NCBI GenBank assembly: GCA_955652025.1
Contig: CATPAO010000256.1
Coordinates: forward strand, 1 to 13,256
Reading direction: 5' to 3'
Length of the DNA: 13,256 nucleotides
Source of the DNA: Casimicrobiaceae bacterium
GTDB taxonomy: Bacteria > Pseudomonadota > Gammaproteobacteria > Burkholderiales > Casimicrobiaceae
Shown: positions 1-8,806 of the stretch, one piece after another
Layout of the letters: each line of letters starts with the position of its first letter
How positions within the stretch are numbered: the first letter of the stretch is position 1
Position numbers and translations under genes: made by a program
Notes under the pieces: model-generated
Told to the model about the DNA's origin: nothing
The model's input: the letters and a program-made list of their open reading frames with translations, nothing else
Database searches by the model: none

Positions 1-544
1 CCGTGATGTTGCGACTCCCGACTTCCTGCGCGAGCGACTTGGTGAAGCCGACGAGCGCCGCCTTGGCCGCCGCGTAATTGGCCTGGCCGGGATTACCCGA
101 CGAACCGACGACCGAGCCGATCTGGATGATCCGCCCGTGTCGCGCTTTCATCATTCCGCGCAACACGGCCTTCGCGAGGCGGAACGCCGGCTTCAGGTTA
201 GTTGCCATGATCGCGTCCCATTCGTCGTCCTTCATCCGCAACAACAGATTGTCGCGCGTGATGCCGGCGTTGTTGACGAGAATCGCGATCGCGCCATGGC
301 GCGACTCGATCGCCGCGAGCGCCGTATCGGTTGCCGCGGCGTCGGTGACGTCGAGTTGTATACCCTCGCCGGCGGCCCCGCTTTCTCGCAGGTAGGCGCT
401 GATGGCCGTTGCGCCTTCGGCCGTCGTCGCGGTTCCGACCACGCTCGCGCCGTCGCTGGCGAGCGCCAGCGCGATCGCGCGGCCGATACCGCGTGTCGCG
501 CCCGTCACGAGCGCCACTTGTCCTGCCAGATCGGTGTGGGCCAT
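1..544 (-). CDS. fabG: 3-oxoacyl-ACP reductase FabG (3' part beyond window)
   Basis: NADPH-dependent reduction of 3-oxoacyl-ACP to 3-hydroxyacyl-ACP in cytoplasmic type II fatty-acid synthesis. The 181 visible residues show a classical short-chain dehydrogenase: cofactor loop TGATRGIG (14-21), NNAG (91-94) followed by ITRDNLLLRM, active-site Asn116, Ser144, Tyr157 and Lys161 (YAAAK), with the 13-residue Ser-Tyr spacing of E. coli FabG. The ATG at 544 lies 11 nt after the fabD stop, so it is probably translated from the same mRNA. No strong Shine-Dalgarno is visible, only a weak GGATC. The C-terminal quarter (about 65 residues in the family) is cut by the left edge. Gene context separates it from the many other SDR reductases; acpP and fabF would be expected next, outside the window. 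Confidence 0.97.
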   Translation of the reverse strand, partial: MAHTDLAGQVALVTGATRGIGRAIALALASDGASVVGTATTAEGATAISAYLRESGAAGEGIQLDVTDAAATDTALAAIESRHGAIAILVNNAGITRDNLLLRMKDDEWDAIMATNLKPAFRLAKAVLRGMMKARHGRIIQIGSVVGSSGNPGQANYAAAKAALVGFTKSLAQEVGSRNIT

Positions 545-555
545 TCTAGGATCCG

Positions 556-1491
556 TCACGCGCCGTCGAGAGCGGCTCGCGCCTCGTCGATCGAAGCGCG
601 GTCGTTCAATGCGAACGCCGCCAGCCTTTCGTCGATCCGCCGCACGAGGCCGCAGAGCACTTTACCCGGACCGCATTCGACGACGTGCGTGACGCCGCGC
701 GCCGCAAACGCGCGGGTCGTGTCGCTCCAACGCACGGGGCTTGCCGCCTGCCGTGCCAGCACGGCGCGAATCGCGTCCGGTGTCGGATGCTCGGCCACGT
801 CGACATTGTGCAAGACCGCGATGGCGGGTGAAATGATGTTGATCTGTGCCAGGCGTTGCGCCAAAAGCTCCGCTGCCGGCTTCAATAGCGAGCTGTGGAA
901 CGGCGCCGAAACCGGCAGCAACACGCCACGCTTGGCGCCGCGCGCTTTCGCCGCCGCGATCGCGCGCTCGACCGCAGTCTTATGGCCGGCGATCACCACC
1001 TGTCCCGGCGCGTTGAAGTTGACAGGCTCGACGACCTCGCCTTGCGCGGCTTCGCGACACGCTTCGGACACCGCCGCGTCGTCGGCGCCCATGATCGCGG
1101 CCATCGCACCGACGCCGGGACCGACGGCGTCCTGCATCGCCTCGGCGCGAAAGCGCACGAGCGGCACCGCGTCGCGCAATTCCAGCGCACCGGCGGCGAC
1201 CAGCGCCGCGTATTCGCCAAGACTATGACCGGCGACGAGCGACGGCGCAGGGCCACCGACGGCACGCCATGCCCGCCATATCGCCACATCCGCGGTCAGC
1301 ATCAGCGGCTGCGTATTTCGCGTCAAGTTGATCGCATCGGACGGACCGCTCGACGCGAGCGCCCACAAGTCTTCGCCGAGGGCGGACGACGCTTCGTCGA
1401 ACGTCGCGCGGATGCCCGCGTCCGCGACGAAGTCGTCCATCATCCCGATCTGTTGCGATCCCTGGCCCGGAAACACAAAAGCGAGTTTCAT
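556..1491 (-). CDS. fabD: Malonyl-CoA:ACP transacylase FabD
   Basis: Transfers malonyl from CoA to the phosphopantetheine of acyl carrier protein, making the extender unit for fatty-acid elongation. The 311-residue length is normal for the family. Visible motifs are FPGQGSQ (7-13), the nucleophile elbow GHSLG with Ser90, the malonyl-carboxylate-binding Arg115, NFNAPGQVVIAG (158-169), His199 in APFHS, and Gln248. These match Ser92, Arg117, His201 and Gln250 of E. coli FabD with a constant offset of two. The ATG at 1491 follows the fabH stop by 11 nt. Its likely ribosome site, TAGGGA, begins with the fabH stop codon, which implies coupled translation. Nothing is truncated. Confidence 0.98.
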   Translation of the reverse strand: MKLAFVFPGQGSQQIGMMDDFVADAGIRATFDEASSALGEDLWALASSGPSDAINLTRNTQPLMLTADVAIWRAWRAVGGPAPSLVAGHSLGEYAALVAAGALELRDAVPLVRFRAEAMQDAVGPGVGAMAAIMGADDAAVSEACREAAQGEVVEPVNFNAPGQVVIAGHKTAVERAIAAAKARGAKRGVLLPVSAPFHSSLLKPAAELLAQRLAQINIISPAIAVLHNVDVAEHPTPDAIRAVLARQAASPVRWSDTTRAFAARGVTHVVECGPGKVLCGLVRRIDERLAAFALNDRASIDEARAALDGA

Positions 1492-1502
1492 CGCAAAAAT
1501 CC

Positions 1503-2462
1503 CTACGTCCAGCGCAAGAAAACCGAGCCCCAGGTGAATCCCCCGCCCACTCCCAGCAACATCAGATGCTGACCGGGTCGAACCCGGCCATCACGTAGCG
1601 CAACGTCGAGCGCGAGCGGTATCGATGCTGCCGACGTGTTGGCGTGCTCGCCCACCGTGGTGACGACTCGTTCGCTCGGCAGCTTCAACTTTTTCGCTGT
1701 CGCGTCCATGATCCGAAGGTTCGCCTGGTGCGGGATCAGCCAGTCGATGGCGTCCGTCGTCATGCCGGTCGCGTCGAGCGCCTCCTGCGCGACTTCCGCC
1801 AGCACTTTCACGGCGAACTTGAACACGCCCTGCCCATCCATATGCAGAAATGGCGTGCCGGTGACGGCGCCGTTTTGGACCTGGCCTGGAACGCACAGGA
1901 TGCTGCGGTAGTGGCCGTCCGCGTGCAAGTGCGCGGTCAGGATTCCGGGCTGCTCCGACGGAACCAGCACGACGGCACCCGCGCCGTCGCCGAACAGCAC
2001 GCAGGTCCCGCGGTCGCTCCAATCGAGAATGCGCGAATAGATTTCGGCGCCGACGATCAACGCATTTCTCGCCATGCCGCTCGCGATCATCCGGTCGGCG
2101 AGTGCCAGCGCGTAGACGAAGCCGGAGCAGACCGCCTGCACGTCGAACGCCGGACCGCCTCGCGCGCCGAGCTTTTCCTGCAGGATGCATGCGGTCGAGG
2201 GAAAGATCATGTCGGGGGTCGTCGTCGCGACGATGATCAGGTCGACGTCGGGCGGGGCGATGCCGGCGGCGTCAAGTGCTGCGCGCGACGCGGCGAGCGC
2301 GAGATCGGACGTCTGTTCGCCGGCCGCGGCAATGTGGCGCTGCCGGATACCGGTACGCGCACGAATCCATTCATCGCTCGTGGCGATGCGCAGCGCAATT
2401 TGATCGTTGGTGAGCACGGTCGCCGGCAGGTAACGCCCGGTGCCGGCGATGCGGCTATGCAT
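1503..2462 (-). CDS. fabH: 3-oxoacyl-ACP synthase III FabH
   Basis: Ketoacyl-ACP synthase III, which condenses acetyl-CoA with malonyl-ACP to start fatty-acid chains. The 319 residues contain the complete Cys-His-Asn triad: Cys112 in QAVCSGF, His245 in IPHQAN, Asn275 in HANTSAAS, plus the C-terminal glycine-rich GVGGGFTWG. Position numbers nearly equal those of E. coli FabH (112, 244, 274). The ATG at 2462 lies inside the last codons of plsX, giving an 8-nt overlap, and there is no clear Shine-Dalgarno, so ribosomes finishing plsX probably reinitiate here. Primer preference (acetyl or branched) cannot be decided from sequence alone, but the operon setting is that of the housekeeping enzyme. 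Confidence 0.98.
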   Translation of the reverse strand: MHSRIAGTGRYLPATVLTNDQIALRIATSDEWIRARTGIRQRHIAAAGEQTSDLALAASRAALDAAGIAPPDVDLIIVATTTPDMIFPSTACILQEKLGARGGPAFDVQAVCSGFVYALALADRMIASGMARNALIVGAEIYSRILDWSDRGTCVLFGDGAGAVVLVPSEQPGILTAHLHADGHYRSILCVPGQVQNGAVTGTPFLHMDGQGVFKFAVKVLAEVAQEALDATGMTTDAIDWLIPHQANLRIMDATAKKLKLPSERVVTTVGEHANTSAASIPLALDVALRDGRVRPGQHLMLLGVGGGFTWGSVFLRWT

Positions 2463-3510
2463 GGGGGAACGGTCCCAGCTCGGATAGCACGGCCGCCGGC
2501 GTCACGACCGGCATGGCAGCAATGCGTTGGGCGATGCGCTCCTGCACGCCGTGCGCGACTTCGGTGTACGCCTTGGCGAGCGCGTAGCGGAAAGCGAGCT
2601 CGTCGGCGCCGCCATGGCTTTTCACGACCACGCCCTTCAATCCGACCAGCGTCGCGCCGTTGTAGCGCCGTGGGTCGATCCGTCGCTTGAATGCCATCAG
2701 GACGGGATAGGCGAAGAGCGCCGCAAGCCGCGTCGCCGGATTGCGCGTGAACTCGGCCTTGAGGAACTCGTAGAGCATCGTCGCGAGGCCCTCCGACGTC
2801 TTGAGCGCGACGTTGCCGACGAAGCCGTCGCAGACGACGACGTCGGTCGTCCCCTTGTAGATGTCGTCGCCCTCGACGTTGCCGTAGAAGTTGAGTCCCG
2901 ACGCCTTGAGCAGCTCGGCCGCCTGCTTGACGACTTCGTTGCCCTTGATGTCCTCCTCGCCGATGTTGAGCAGACCGACGGTGGGTCGCTCGATGCCGTC
3001 GACGGCTGCGACGAGCGCGCTGCCCATCACCGCGAATTGCACGAGTTGTTGCGGCGTGCAGTTGACGTTGGCGCCCAGGTCCAGCGCGGTCGTTTCGCCT
3101 TTTTTTGTCGGCAGCTGCGACGCGATCGCGGGCCGATCGATCCCCGGCAGCGTCTTCAGGACGAAGCGCGCGATCGCCATCAACGCGCCGGTATTGCCGG
3201 CCGACACGCATCCGTCGGCCGTGCCGTCCTTAACCAAGTTGATCGCGACGCGCAGCGACGAGTCCTTTTTCTTGCGCAGCGCGTCGGCCGGCGGTTCGTC
3301 CATATCGACGACTTCGGTCGCCGGATGAATCGACAATCGGTCGCGCGTGGCCGACTTGACCTTGGCGAGCGCCATTTCCAATGGGGCCTTGAGGCCGACC
3401 AGGATCACTCGCGCATCGGGCGTGTCCTCGAGAAACTTGGCGGACGCGGGAACCGTCACCGATGGCCCGTGGTCGCCGCCCATGGCGTCGATGGCGAGGG
3501 TGACCGGCAT
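2455..3510 (-). CDS. plsX: Phosphate acyltransferase PlsX
   Basis: Converts acyl-ACP plus phosphate to acyl-phosphate, the acyl donor for PlsY in phospholipid synthesis; a peripheral membrane enzyme linking fatty-acid and phospholipid pathways. The 351 residues show the family motifs DAMGGDHGP (8-16), SAGNTGAL (103-110), ALDLGANV (142-149), [10 protein letters not shown] (183-192) and CDGFVGNV (227-234). The length is typical. The ATG at 3510 is the only usable start: the frame has a stop about 60 nt upstream and no ATG, GTG or TTG in between. No good Shine-Dalgarno precedes it. It is separated from rpmF by 128 nt, the widest gap in this operon, and overlaps fabH at its end. Confidence 0.98.
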   Translation of the reverse strand: MPVTLAIDAMGGDHGPSVTVPASAKFLEDTPDARVILVGLKAPLEMALAKVKSATRDRLSIHPATEVVDMDEPPADALRKKKDSSLRVAINLVKDGTADGCVSAGNTGALMAIARFVLKTLPGIDRPAIASQLPTKKGETTALDLGANVNCTPQQLVQFAVMGSALVAAVDGIERPTVGLLNIGEEDIKGNEVVKQAAELLKASGLNFYGNVEGDDIYKGTTDVVVCDGFVGNVALKTSEGLATMLYEFLKAEFTRNPATRLAALFAYPVLMAFKRRIDPRRYNGATLVGLKGVVVKSHGGADELAFRYALAKAYTEVAHGVQERIAQRIAAMPVVTPAAVLSELGPFPHA

Positions 3511-3607
3511 CAGGGCGTGGGCGGCGTCAGGTTCGCCGCGTGAGTCATTCGGCAGCGCGCGAGCGCAAGTCTACGCCCGACGGCGGTTGGGATACGGCAA
3601 GGACCCG

Positions 3608-3629
3608 CGCGACGCGGCACGCGGTCGCG
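3608..3629 (-). other. GC-rich hairpin in the rpmF-plsX gap
   Basis: On the minus strand, nine bases after the rpmF stop, CGCGAC and GTCGCG form a perfect 6-bp stem, continued after one bulged C by GCG/CGC around a TGC triloop. No run of T follows, so it is not a typical intrinsic terminator. It could protect the 3' end of the yceD-rpmF transcript, allowing more L32 than PlsX to be made from one operon. That role is inference. The rest of the 128-nt gap (3511-3638) shows no convincing promoter or ORF. In DNA this GC-rich some stems arise by chance. Confidence 0.45.
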
Positions 3630-3638
3630 GCGGCCGCG

Positions 3639-3821
3639 CTACTCGTCGGCTTTGGTCTTGACGACTTTCTTGCCGCGGTAATAACCGCTCGGGCTGATAT
3701 GGTGGCGCAAATGCACTTCGCCGCTCACCGGTTCGACCGCAAGCGGCGGGTTGGCGAGAAAGGCGTGCGCGCGATGCATGCCGCGCTTGGACGGCGACTT
3801 CTTGTTTTGCTGAACGGCCAT
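3639..3821 (-). CDS. rpmF: 50S ribosomal protein L32
   Basis: Small basic protein of the large ribosomal subunit. The 60-residue product begins [19 protein letters not shown] and carries [15 protein letters not shown] near its end, as in proteobacterial L32. It has no zinc-binding cysteine pairs, so it is the Cys-free form. A strong Shine-Dalgarno (AAGGAGA) lies about 7 nt before the ATG at 3821. It follows yceD by 36 nt, the conserved yceD-rpmF-plsX order. The strong ribosome site contrasts with the weak sites of the following fab genes and fits high demand for a ribosomal protein. Confidence 0.98.
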   Translation of the reverse strand: MAVQQNKKSPSKRGMHRAHAFLANPPLAVEPVSGEVHLRHHISPSGYYRGKKVVKTKADE

Positions 3822-3857
3822 GCTGCTCTCCTTGTCGTTTCACTTGGGGCCCGAGAC

Positions 3858-4343
3858 CTACGCCTCCGACCCGGATTCGGGCGCCGTGCATTCGTCGTCC
3901 GGATGACGCGCCGAGAACGGCAGCGTCAACACCAGCTCGTCCTCGACCAATGTGATCGGATCGAGCGGCGCCGTTGCCACGAGTACCTCGGCGTCGGCGT
4001 CCGCATCCAGCCGCGCCGCCTCGGCGTCATCCCGTGCGAGCACCAATTCAGTCGTATGCTCGATCGGCCAGTGCAGCGCGCCCAGGCACCGTTGGCACTC
4101 CAGCGTTACAACGCCGGAGAGCCGCAGCGCCAATGCCGGCCGTCCCATGGCATCCACGGTGCCGGCCACCGACCACGTCACCGGCGCCGGCGTTCCCGTT
4201 TCAACGATGCGGTCCGCAAGACGCGGGAGTGACGCCGCATCGACCGATCCGCTGCGCGATCCGCGTTCCCGCGCCAGCCGAAAAGCGTCGAAGCGCGCCG
4301 GGAGCTCTCCGGCGGGGCGCGTTGGCGTCGGGCCCATCGTCAT
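3858..4343 (-). CDS. yceD: YceD/DUF177 family protein
   Basis: Member of the YceD (DUF177) family, which is encoded next to rpmF in many bacteria; a link to 23S rRNA accumulation or ribosome metabolism has been reported for homologues, but the biochemical role is not settled. The 161-residue product has the family signature LECQRCL with Cys83 and Cys86, a hydrophobic strand ELVLTLP (136-142), and the C-terminal SARHPDDEC. Two in-frame ATGs are available (4343 and 4337); neither has a strong Shine-Dalgarno, so the first is used here with doubt. It is the first gene of the minus-strand operon and is transcribed divergently from yceF. Confidence 0.93.
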   Translation of the reverse strand: MTMGPTPTRPAGELPARFDAFRLARERGSRSGSVDAASLPRLADRIVETGTPAPVTWSVAGTVDAMGRPALALRLSGVVTLECQRCLGALHWPIEHTTELVLARDDAEAARLDADADAEVLVATAPLDPITLVEDELVLTLPFSARHPDDECTAPESGSEA

Positions 4344-4422
4344 AGGGCATTACCGAAACCGCTCGAGCCGGCCTGCCGCGTAAAACGTTGGATAATAGCG
4401 AGATTCGCGATCGGTGTCAAAA
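4344..4422. promoter_or_regulatory. Divergent intergenic region yceD / yceF
   Basis: About 70-80 nt separate the starts of two divergent operons, so promoters for both must lie here or inside the genes. On the plus strand GATAAT (4391-4396) differs from the sigma-70 -10 consensus by one base and would put transcription start near 4403. No good -35 stands at the right distance. On the minus strand I find only a weak GGTAAT. The region is less GC-rich than its flanks, as expected for promoters. Confidence 0.4.
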
Positions 4423-5034
4423 ATGCCCACAAAAACAACGGAGAACTCGAAGCGCACGGTGGTGCTCGCGTCGACGTCCCGGTATCGGCGCGCACTGCTC
4501 GAGCGCCTGGGCCTGCCGTTCGACGTGGCCGCACCGAATGTCGACGAAACGCCGCGCGCGAACGAAACGCCATCGGCCACGGCGATCCGGCTCGCCCTGG
4601 CGAAGGCGCGTGCCGTCGCGGCGCGCTTGTCCCACGCGCTCGTCATCGGTTCGGACCAGATCGCCGATCTCGATGGCACGCCGGTCGGCAAACCCGGGGA
4701 CCATGCGCGCGCCGTCGCGCAGCTTCGCGCGTTGTCGGGCCGCACCGTCGTCTTTCACACCAGCGTGGCCTTGTGCGACTCCGACAGCGGCCGCTGTCGG
4801 AGTGAGCTGGTCGATGTCACCAGCACGTTTCGCCGGCTGTCCGACGCCGAGATCGATGCCTATCTGCGCCGAGAGACGCCCTACGACTGTGCCGGCGCCG
4901 TCAAGTCGGAGGGACTCGGTATCGCGTTGTTCGAGCGGATCGAGAGCGACGACCCGACGGCGCTGGTCGGACTGCCGCTGATCGCGGTCGTCGAGCTCCT
5001 GCGCGCCGAAGGCGAGTCGGTTCTGGCATGGTGA
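4423..5034 (+). CDS. yceF: Maf family nucleotide pyrophosphatase, YceF type
   Basis: Hydrolyses non-canonical nucleoside triphosphates to monophosphates and pyrophosphate; YceF-type Maf proteins prefer 7-methyl-GTP and are thought to clean the nucleotide pool. Residues (from the ATG): ASTSRYRR phosphate-binding loop (16-23), Asp41-Glu42, Lys61, GSDQ with catalytic Asp78 and Gln79, GKP (89-91), CAGAVKSEG (156-164) and GLPL (183-186). The GSDQ motif, in place of the ADT of YhdE-type dTTP/UTP pyrophosphatases, marks the YceF subgroup. An in-frame GTG at 4414 would add three residues; ATG at 4423 is chosen because a plausible -10 box (4391-4396) leaves a longer leader for it, but neither start has a clear Shine-Dalgarno. 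The last 7 nt overlap the next gene. Confidence 0.93.
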   Translation: MPTKTTENSKRTVVLASTSRYRRALLERLGLPFDVAAPNVDETPRANETPSATAIRLALAKARAVAARLSHALVIGSDQIADLDGTPVGKPGDHARAVAQLRALSGRTVVFHTSVALCDSDSGRCRSELVDVTSTFRRLSDAEIDAYLRRETPYDCAGAVKSEGLGIALFERIESDDPTALVGLPLIAVVELLRAEGESVLAW

Positions 5035-5765
5035 GCGGCATTCTCTACGCGGTGCCCAATCTGCTCGGCGCAGTGCCGCCGGCGAACGTGCTGCCGCAAC
5101 GGACGCTGGACGTCGCCCGCGGCCTCCGGCATTGGATCGTCGAAACGCCGAAGCCGGCACGCGCATTCCTGAAATCGCTCGAGACAGCGTCGCCGATCGC
5201 AGCGCTTGACGTCCAGTCGCTGCCGGAATTGTCGACGGCGGCGATCGTTGCCTCGTTGCTCGCCCCGCTGTCCCAGGGGCGGGATGTCGGTTTGCTTTCA
5301 GACGCCGGCTGCCCCGGCGTCGCCGATCCGGGCGCCGTGGTGGTGGCGGCGGCCCACGGCGCGGGCATCCGCGTCGTGCCGCTGGTCGGGCCCTCGGCGG
5401 TGCTGCTCGCGCTGATGGCATCGGGCATGAACGGACAAAGCTTCGCGTTTCACGGCTACCTGCCGGTCAAACCCGATGCGCGGGCCGATGCGTTGCGCGA
5501 GCTCGAGCGCGATTCGCGGGCACATCGCCGCGCGCAACTGTTCATCGAGACGCCTTATCGCAACGTATCGATGCTGGCGACCATCGCGAGCGCGCTCGCT
5601 CCGGACACGATCGTGTGCGTCGCCGTGGATCTCACGCTTGCCACGGAGACGATCGAGCGGCGCGCCGCGTCGGCCTGGCGCACGCAGGATGGAAATCGCT
5701 TCGACAAGCGGCCGGCGATGTTCGTACTCGAGGCACGTCAGACCATCGCCAGCGCGAAGCGCTGA
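5028..5765 (+). CDS. RsmI-like SAM-dependent methyltransferase
   Basis: Tetrapyrrole-methylase-fold (TP_methylase, COG0313-like) protein of 245 residues, shorter than the roughly 280-290 of RsmI, which 2'-O-methylates C1402 of 16S rRNA. Family features are an N-terminal strand ILYAVPNLLG (5-14), LLSDAGCPGVADPG (89-102; RsmI has SDAGTP..SDPG), VGPSAVLLALMASG (120-133), FHGYLPVK (141-148) and a late IETPYRN. The cysteine in place of Thr in SDAGC and the weak LRHWIVETPK in place of the RsmI AAEDTRHT motif say this is a paralogue, not RsmI itself. The substrate is unknown. The gene begins inside the yceF stop region (7-nt overlap), so the two are cotranscribed. It converges on the CBS gene with a 39-nt gap and no clear terminator. 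Confidence 0.85.
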   Translation: MVSGILYAVPNLLGAVPPANVLPQRTLDVARGLRHWIVETPKPARAFLKSLETASPIAALDVQSLPELSTAAIVASLLAPLSQGRDVGLLSDAGCPGVADPGAVVVAAAHGAGIRVVPLVGPSAVLLALMASGMNGQSFAFHGYLPVKPDARADALRELERDSRAHRRAQLFIETPYRNVSMLATIASALAPDTIVCVAVDLTLATETIERRAASAWRTQDGNRFDKRPAMFVLEARQTIASAKR

Positions 5766-5804
5766 CGATCACGGCCACTTTGCGCACGCCGACCGGTCGC
5801 TAAG

Positions 5805-6251
5805 CTACTGGCCCTCGGTTTCCGGCCAATCCTTGATATAGCTCTTGAGCATGCGGTTCTCGAAGCTCTGCTCCTCGTAGACCGCCTTCGCCACGTCGTG
5901 GAACGAGACCACGCCTTGCAGCGTCGCGCCTTCCAAGACCGGAACGTAGCGGGCGTGGCGCTCGAGCATTATCCGCCGCAGCTCCATGACGTCGAGCCCG
6001 GGCGAGGCGGTCAGCGGATCGCGCTGGACGATGTCGGCCACGCGCAATTCCCCGATCGTGCCGCCGCGGTCCGCTAACGCCTTCAGGACCTCGGCGAACG
6101 TCAGCATGCCGGCCATCCGGCCGCGGTCCATCACAACCAGCGAGCCGATATCGTGCTGCGCCATCACCGCGACCGCGTCGAATACCTTCCCGTCCGGTGT
6201 CGTTGTGAACAGCGTGTTGCCCTTGACGCGAAGTATTTCGCTGACGAGCAT
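5805..6251 (-). CDS. CBS-domain pair protein
   Basis: Stand-alone cytoplasmic protein of 148 residues made of two CBS motifs (about 8-62 and 72-127), a Bateman module that usually binds adenosine nucleotides and regulates a partner. Visible features are MAQHDIGSLVVMDRGRMAGMLTF with the typical GSLVV strand in the first repeat, and ERHARYVPVLEG..LQGVVSFHDV in the second, followed by a helical tail ending SYIKDWPETEG. A strong Shine-Dalgarno (GGAGGAGA) precedes the ATG at 6251. It lies 130 nt after livF on the same strand; it may be the last gene of the importer operon or have its own promoter. Similar proteins are common in betaproteobacteria away from transporters, so a role in controlling the ABC system is only a possibility. 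Confidence 0.92.
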   Translation of the reverse strand: MLVSEILRVKGNTLFTTTPDGKVFDAVAVMAQHDIGSLVVMDRGRMAGMLTFAEVLKALADRGGTIGELRVADIVQRDPLTASPGLDVMELRRIMLERHARYVPVLEGATLQGVVSFHDVAKAVYEEQSFENRMLKSYIKDWPETEGQ

Positions 6252-6294
6252 CGTCTCCTCCGTCGTGTGAATTCGGCCACAACGACAGAATCGA

Positions 6295-6331
6295 GGTTAC
6301 TCCTGCAGCGGCGCAGCATGCAACAGTAACC
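6295..6331 (-). repeat. Inverted repeat upstream of the CBS gene
   Basis: Perfect 7-bp arms GGTTACT and AGTAACC flank 23 nt on the minus strand, with a nested TGCA/TGCA pairing that would extend the stem past a 2x2 internal loop. It sits in the 130-nt gap between the livF stop and the CBS start (6252-6381). A poor promoter-like pair (TTGCAT, 18 nt, TAACCT) overlaps it, so it could be an operator, a weak terminator or an mRNA processing structure. No T-run follows. I see no other structure or ORF in the gap. Confidence 0.4.
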
Positions 6332-6381
6332 GCCCCACGCAGGCGACCGGCCCGACGGCCCCGGGGAAAGCCGTGCAATCG

Positions 6382-7100
6382 CTATGAGGGCGTCCATTCC
6401 TCTACGCTGGCGCCGGTGAGTGCTCGAACACGACTTTCATCGGCCGCGAGCTCACGTGCATTTCCCGAATAGACGACGCGGCCGTCGTCGAGCACATAGG
6501 CATGATCCGCAATCTCGAGCGCCATACGCGCATTCTGCTCGACCAGCAGCACGGAGATCCCCTCATCGCGCATTTTCGACACGACGCGAAAAACTTCCCG
6601 AACGATCAGCGGAGCCAGGCCCTGCGACGGCTCGTCGAGAATAAGAAGTCGGGGATTCAGCAGGAGCGCGCGGCCGATCGACAACATCTCCTGCTCGCCG
6701 CCGGAGAGCTGGCGTCCGCGGCTCTGCTTGCGCTCGGCCAGGCGCGGAAACAACTCGTAGATCCGCCCGATCGTCCATGGCCCGTCGCGTTCCAGCGGCA
6801 CTTTCAGATTCTCTTCGACACTGAGATTGGCAAAGATTCTTCGCCCCTCCGGAACATAGCCGACACCGCTCGCGGCGATCCGAAATGTCGGCCATTGGGT
6901 AGCGTCCGCTCCGAAGATCGTCACGCGCCCCTGGCGCGCGGGCGTCAATCCCATGAGGCTTCGCAACGTGGTGCTCTTGCCGGCACCGTTGCGGCCGAGC
7001 AACGCCGTGATCTGGCCTTCCGCAACCTCTAGACCCACGCCATGCAGGATATGGCTCTTGCCGTAATAGGTGTGGAGGCCCTCGGCAACGAGCGCTGCGC

Positions 7101-7104
<4 letters not shown>
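6382..7104 (-). CDS. livF: HAAT-type ABC transporter ATP-binding protein LivF
   Basis: Second ATPase of a branched-chain amino acid/amide type (HAAT) importer; drives uptake at the cytoplasmic face of the inner membrane with LivG. In 240 residues it shows Walker A GRNGAGKS (37-44), signature LSGGEQ (133-138), Walker B LLILDEP (153-159), followed by SQGLAP, and VLLVEQN (185-191), where Gln takes the place of the usual switch His, as is normal for LivF. The ATG at 7104 overlaps the livG stop in an ATGA, so translation is coupled; no separate Shine-Dalgarno is evident. The substrate cannot be inferred from the ATPase. The name follows family position in the operon and does not imply leucine as substrate. 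Confidence 0.95.
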
Positions 7105-7846
<742 letters not shown>

Positions 7847-7850
<4 letters not shown>

Positions 7851-8806
7851 GTTTCGCTCTTGCGCCGAATGAACCCGAGCAAGCCGCGGGGAAAGAACAG
7901 CACGATTGCGATAAACAACATGCCGACGAACGACATCCAATTGATGGTGATGCTCGATAGGTAATCCTGCAGCACGACGAAAACGGCGGCGCCGAGCAGC
8001 GGTCCCCAGAAGCTGCGCATACCGCCCATGACCGCCATCATCACGAAATCGCCGGACTGGGTGTAGTGCAGCCCGCGCGGATCAGCGAAGTTGTTCACGA
8101 GGGCGTAGAGCGCGCCCGCGAAACCCATGAAGAAGCACGACAGCGTGAAGGCGATCCAAATATGGCGGTCGACGGGAATTCCCAGAAAGCTGGCGCGCCG
8201 CTCGTTTTCGCGGATCGCGATCATGGTGCGTCCGAAAGGAGAGCGCAGGACGAAGCCCATCGCAGCGGCCGCCAGCGCGACGCAAACCAAAACGAAGTAG
8301 TAGAACGCGTCGGCGTTCGACAGGATATCGATCGTCGCGATGCCGAGATCGAGCGGCTGGCGCGAAAACCCGCGCAACCCATCATCGCCGCCGGTAACCG
8401 AGCTCCATTGAAAGGCGATGTAGTAGAAGACCTGGCCGAAGGCGATGGTGACCATGGCGAAATAGACGCCCCGCCTACCTGCAATGAGCGCGCCCAACAG
8501 GGCCCCGGCAATGCCGCCCAACAGCATGCCGCACAGCAGGGCGAGTGGCGTGCTCGGCGCCAGGAACTTCAATGCGAAGCCGGCGCCATACGCACCGAGC
8601 CCGAAATACGCCGCGTGACCGAAGGACAGCACGCCGGTAAATCCGAGAAGGAAATTCACCGACATGGCAGCCAATCCGAGCACGAGAACGCGCGTGCCAA
8701 GCGCGGTGTAGCCGCCGAGCGGCGCCATCCAATAGGGCGCGAGCACCAGCGCCACCCAGATCACCGCTAGCGTCAGCAGCCTGCGGGATGGCTCCCGTCC
8801 GCTCAC
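7847..8806 (-). CDS. livM: HAAT-type ABC transporter permease LivM
   Basis: Inner-membrane permease subunit of the importer, 319 residues, with about eight to ten hydrophobic segments. Family motifs are NFLLGFTGVLSFGHAAYFG (51-69), TGGDDGL (138-144), the cytoplasmic coupling (EAA-like) loop around AIRENERRASFLGI (197-210), and FFMGFAGALYA (225-235). The start is a GTG at 8806, which overlaps the livH stop as GTGA; the first residues MSGREPSRR form a short polar N-terminus before the first membrane segment. A GTG start in a 4-nt overlap means output is tied to livH translation. Confidence 0.95.

Noticed and set aside
137..1228. Long plus-strand open frame opposite fabG and fabD
   Set aside because: It is antisense to two unmistakable genes, and its product is Arg/Ala-rich with no recognisable motif: the usual effect of high GC.
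2527..3543. Long plus-strand open frame opposite plsX
   Set aside because: Antisense to a complete PlsX; composition is Arg/Asp-rich low-complexity and shows no ribosome site.
5790..5799. Palindrome CGACCGGTCG in the gap between the converging methyltransferase and CBS genes as a terminator
   Set aside because: As a perfect palindrome it can fold only three base pairs around a loop, and no T-run follows on either strand.
5811..5830. TGGCC/GGCCA stem near the end of the CBS gene as a terminator
   Set aside because: Only five base pairs, inside the coding sequence, without a T-run.
7851..7940. Upstream extension of livG by 30 codons
   Set aside because: The extension lies inside livM and does not resemble LivG; the ATGA junction at 7850 is the natural start.
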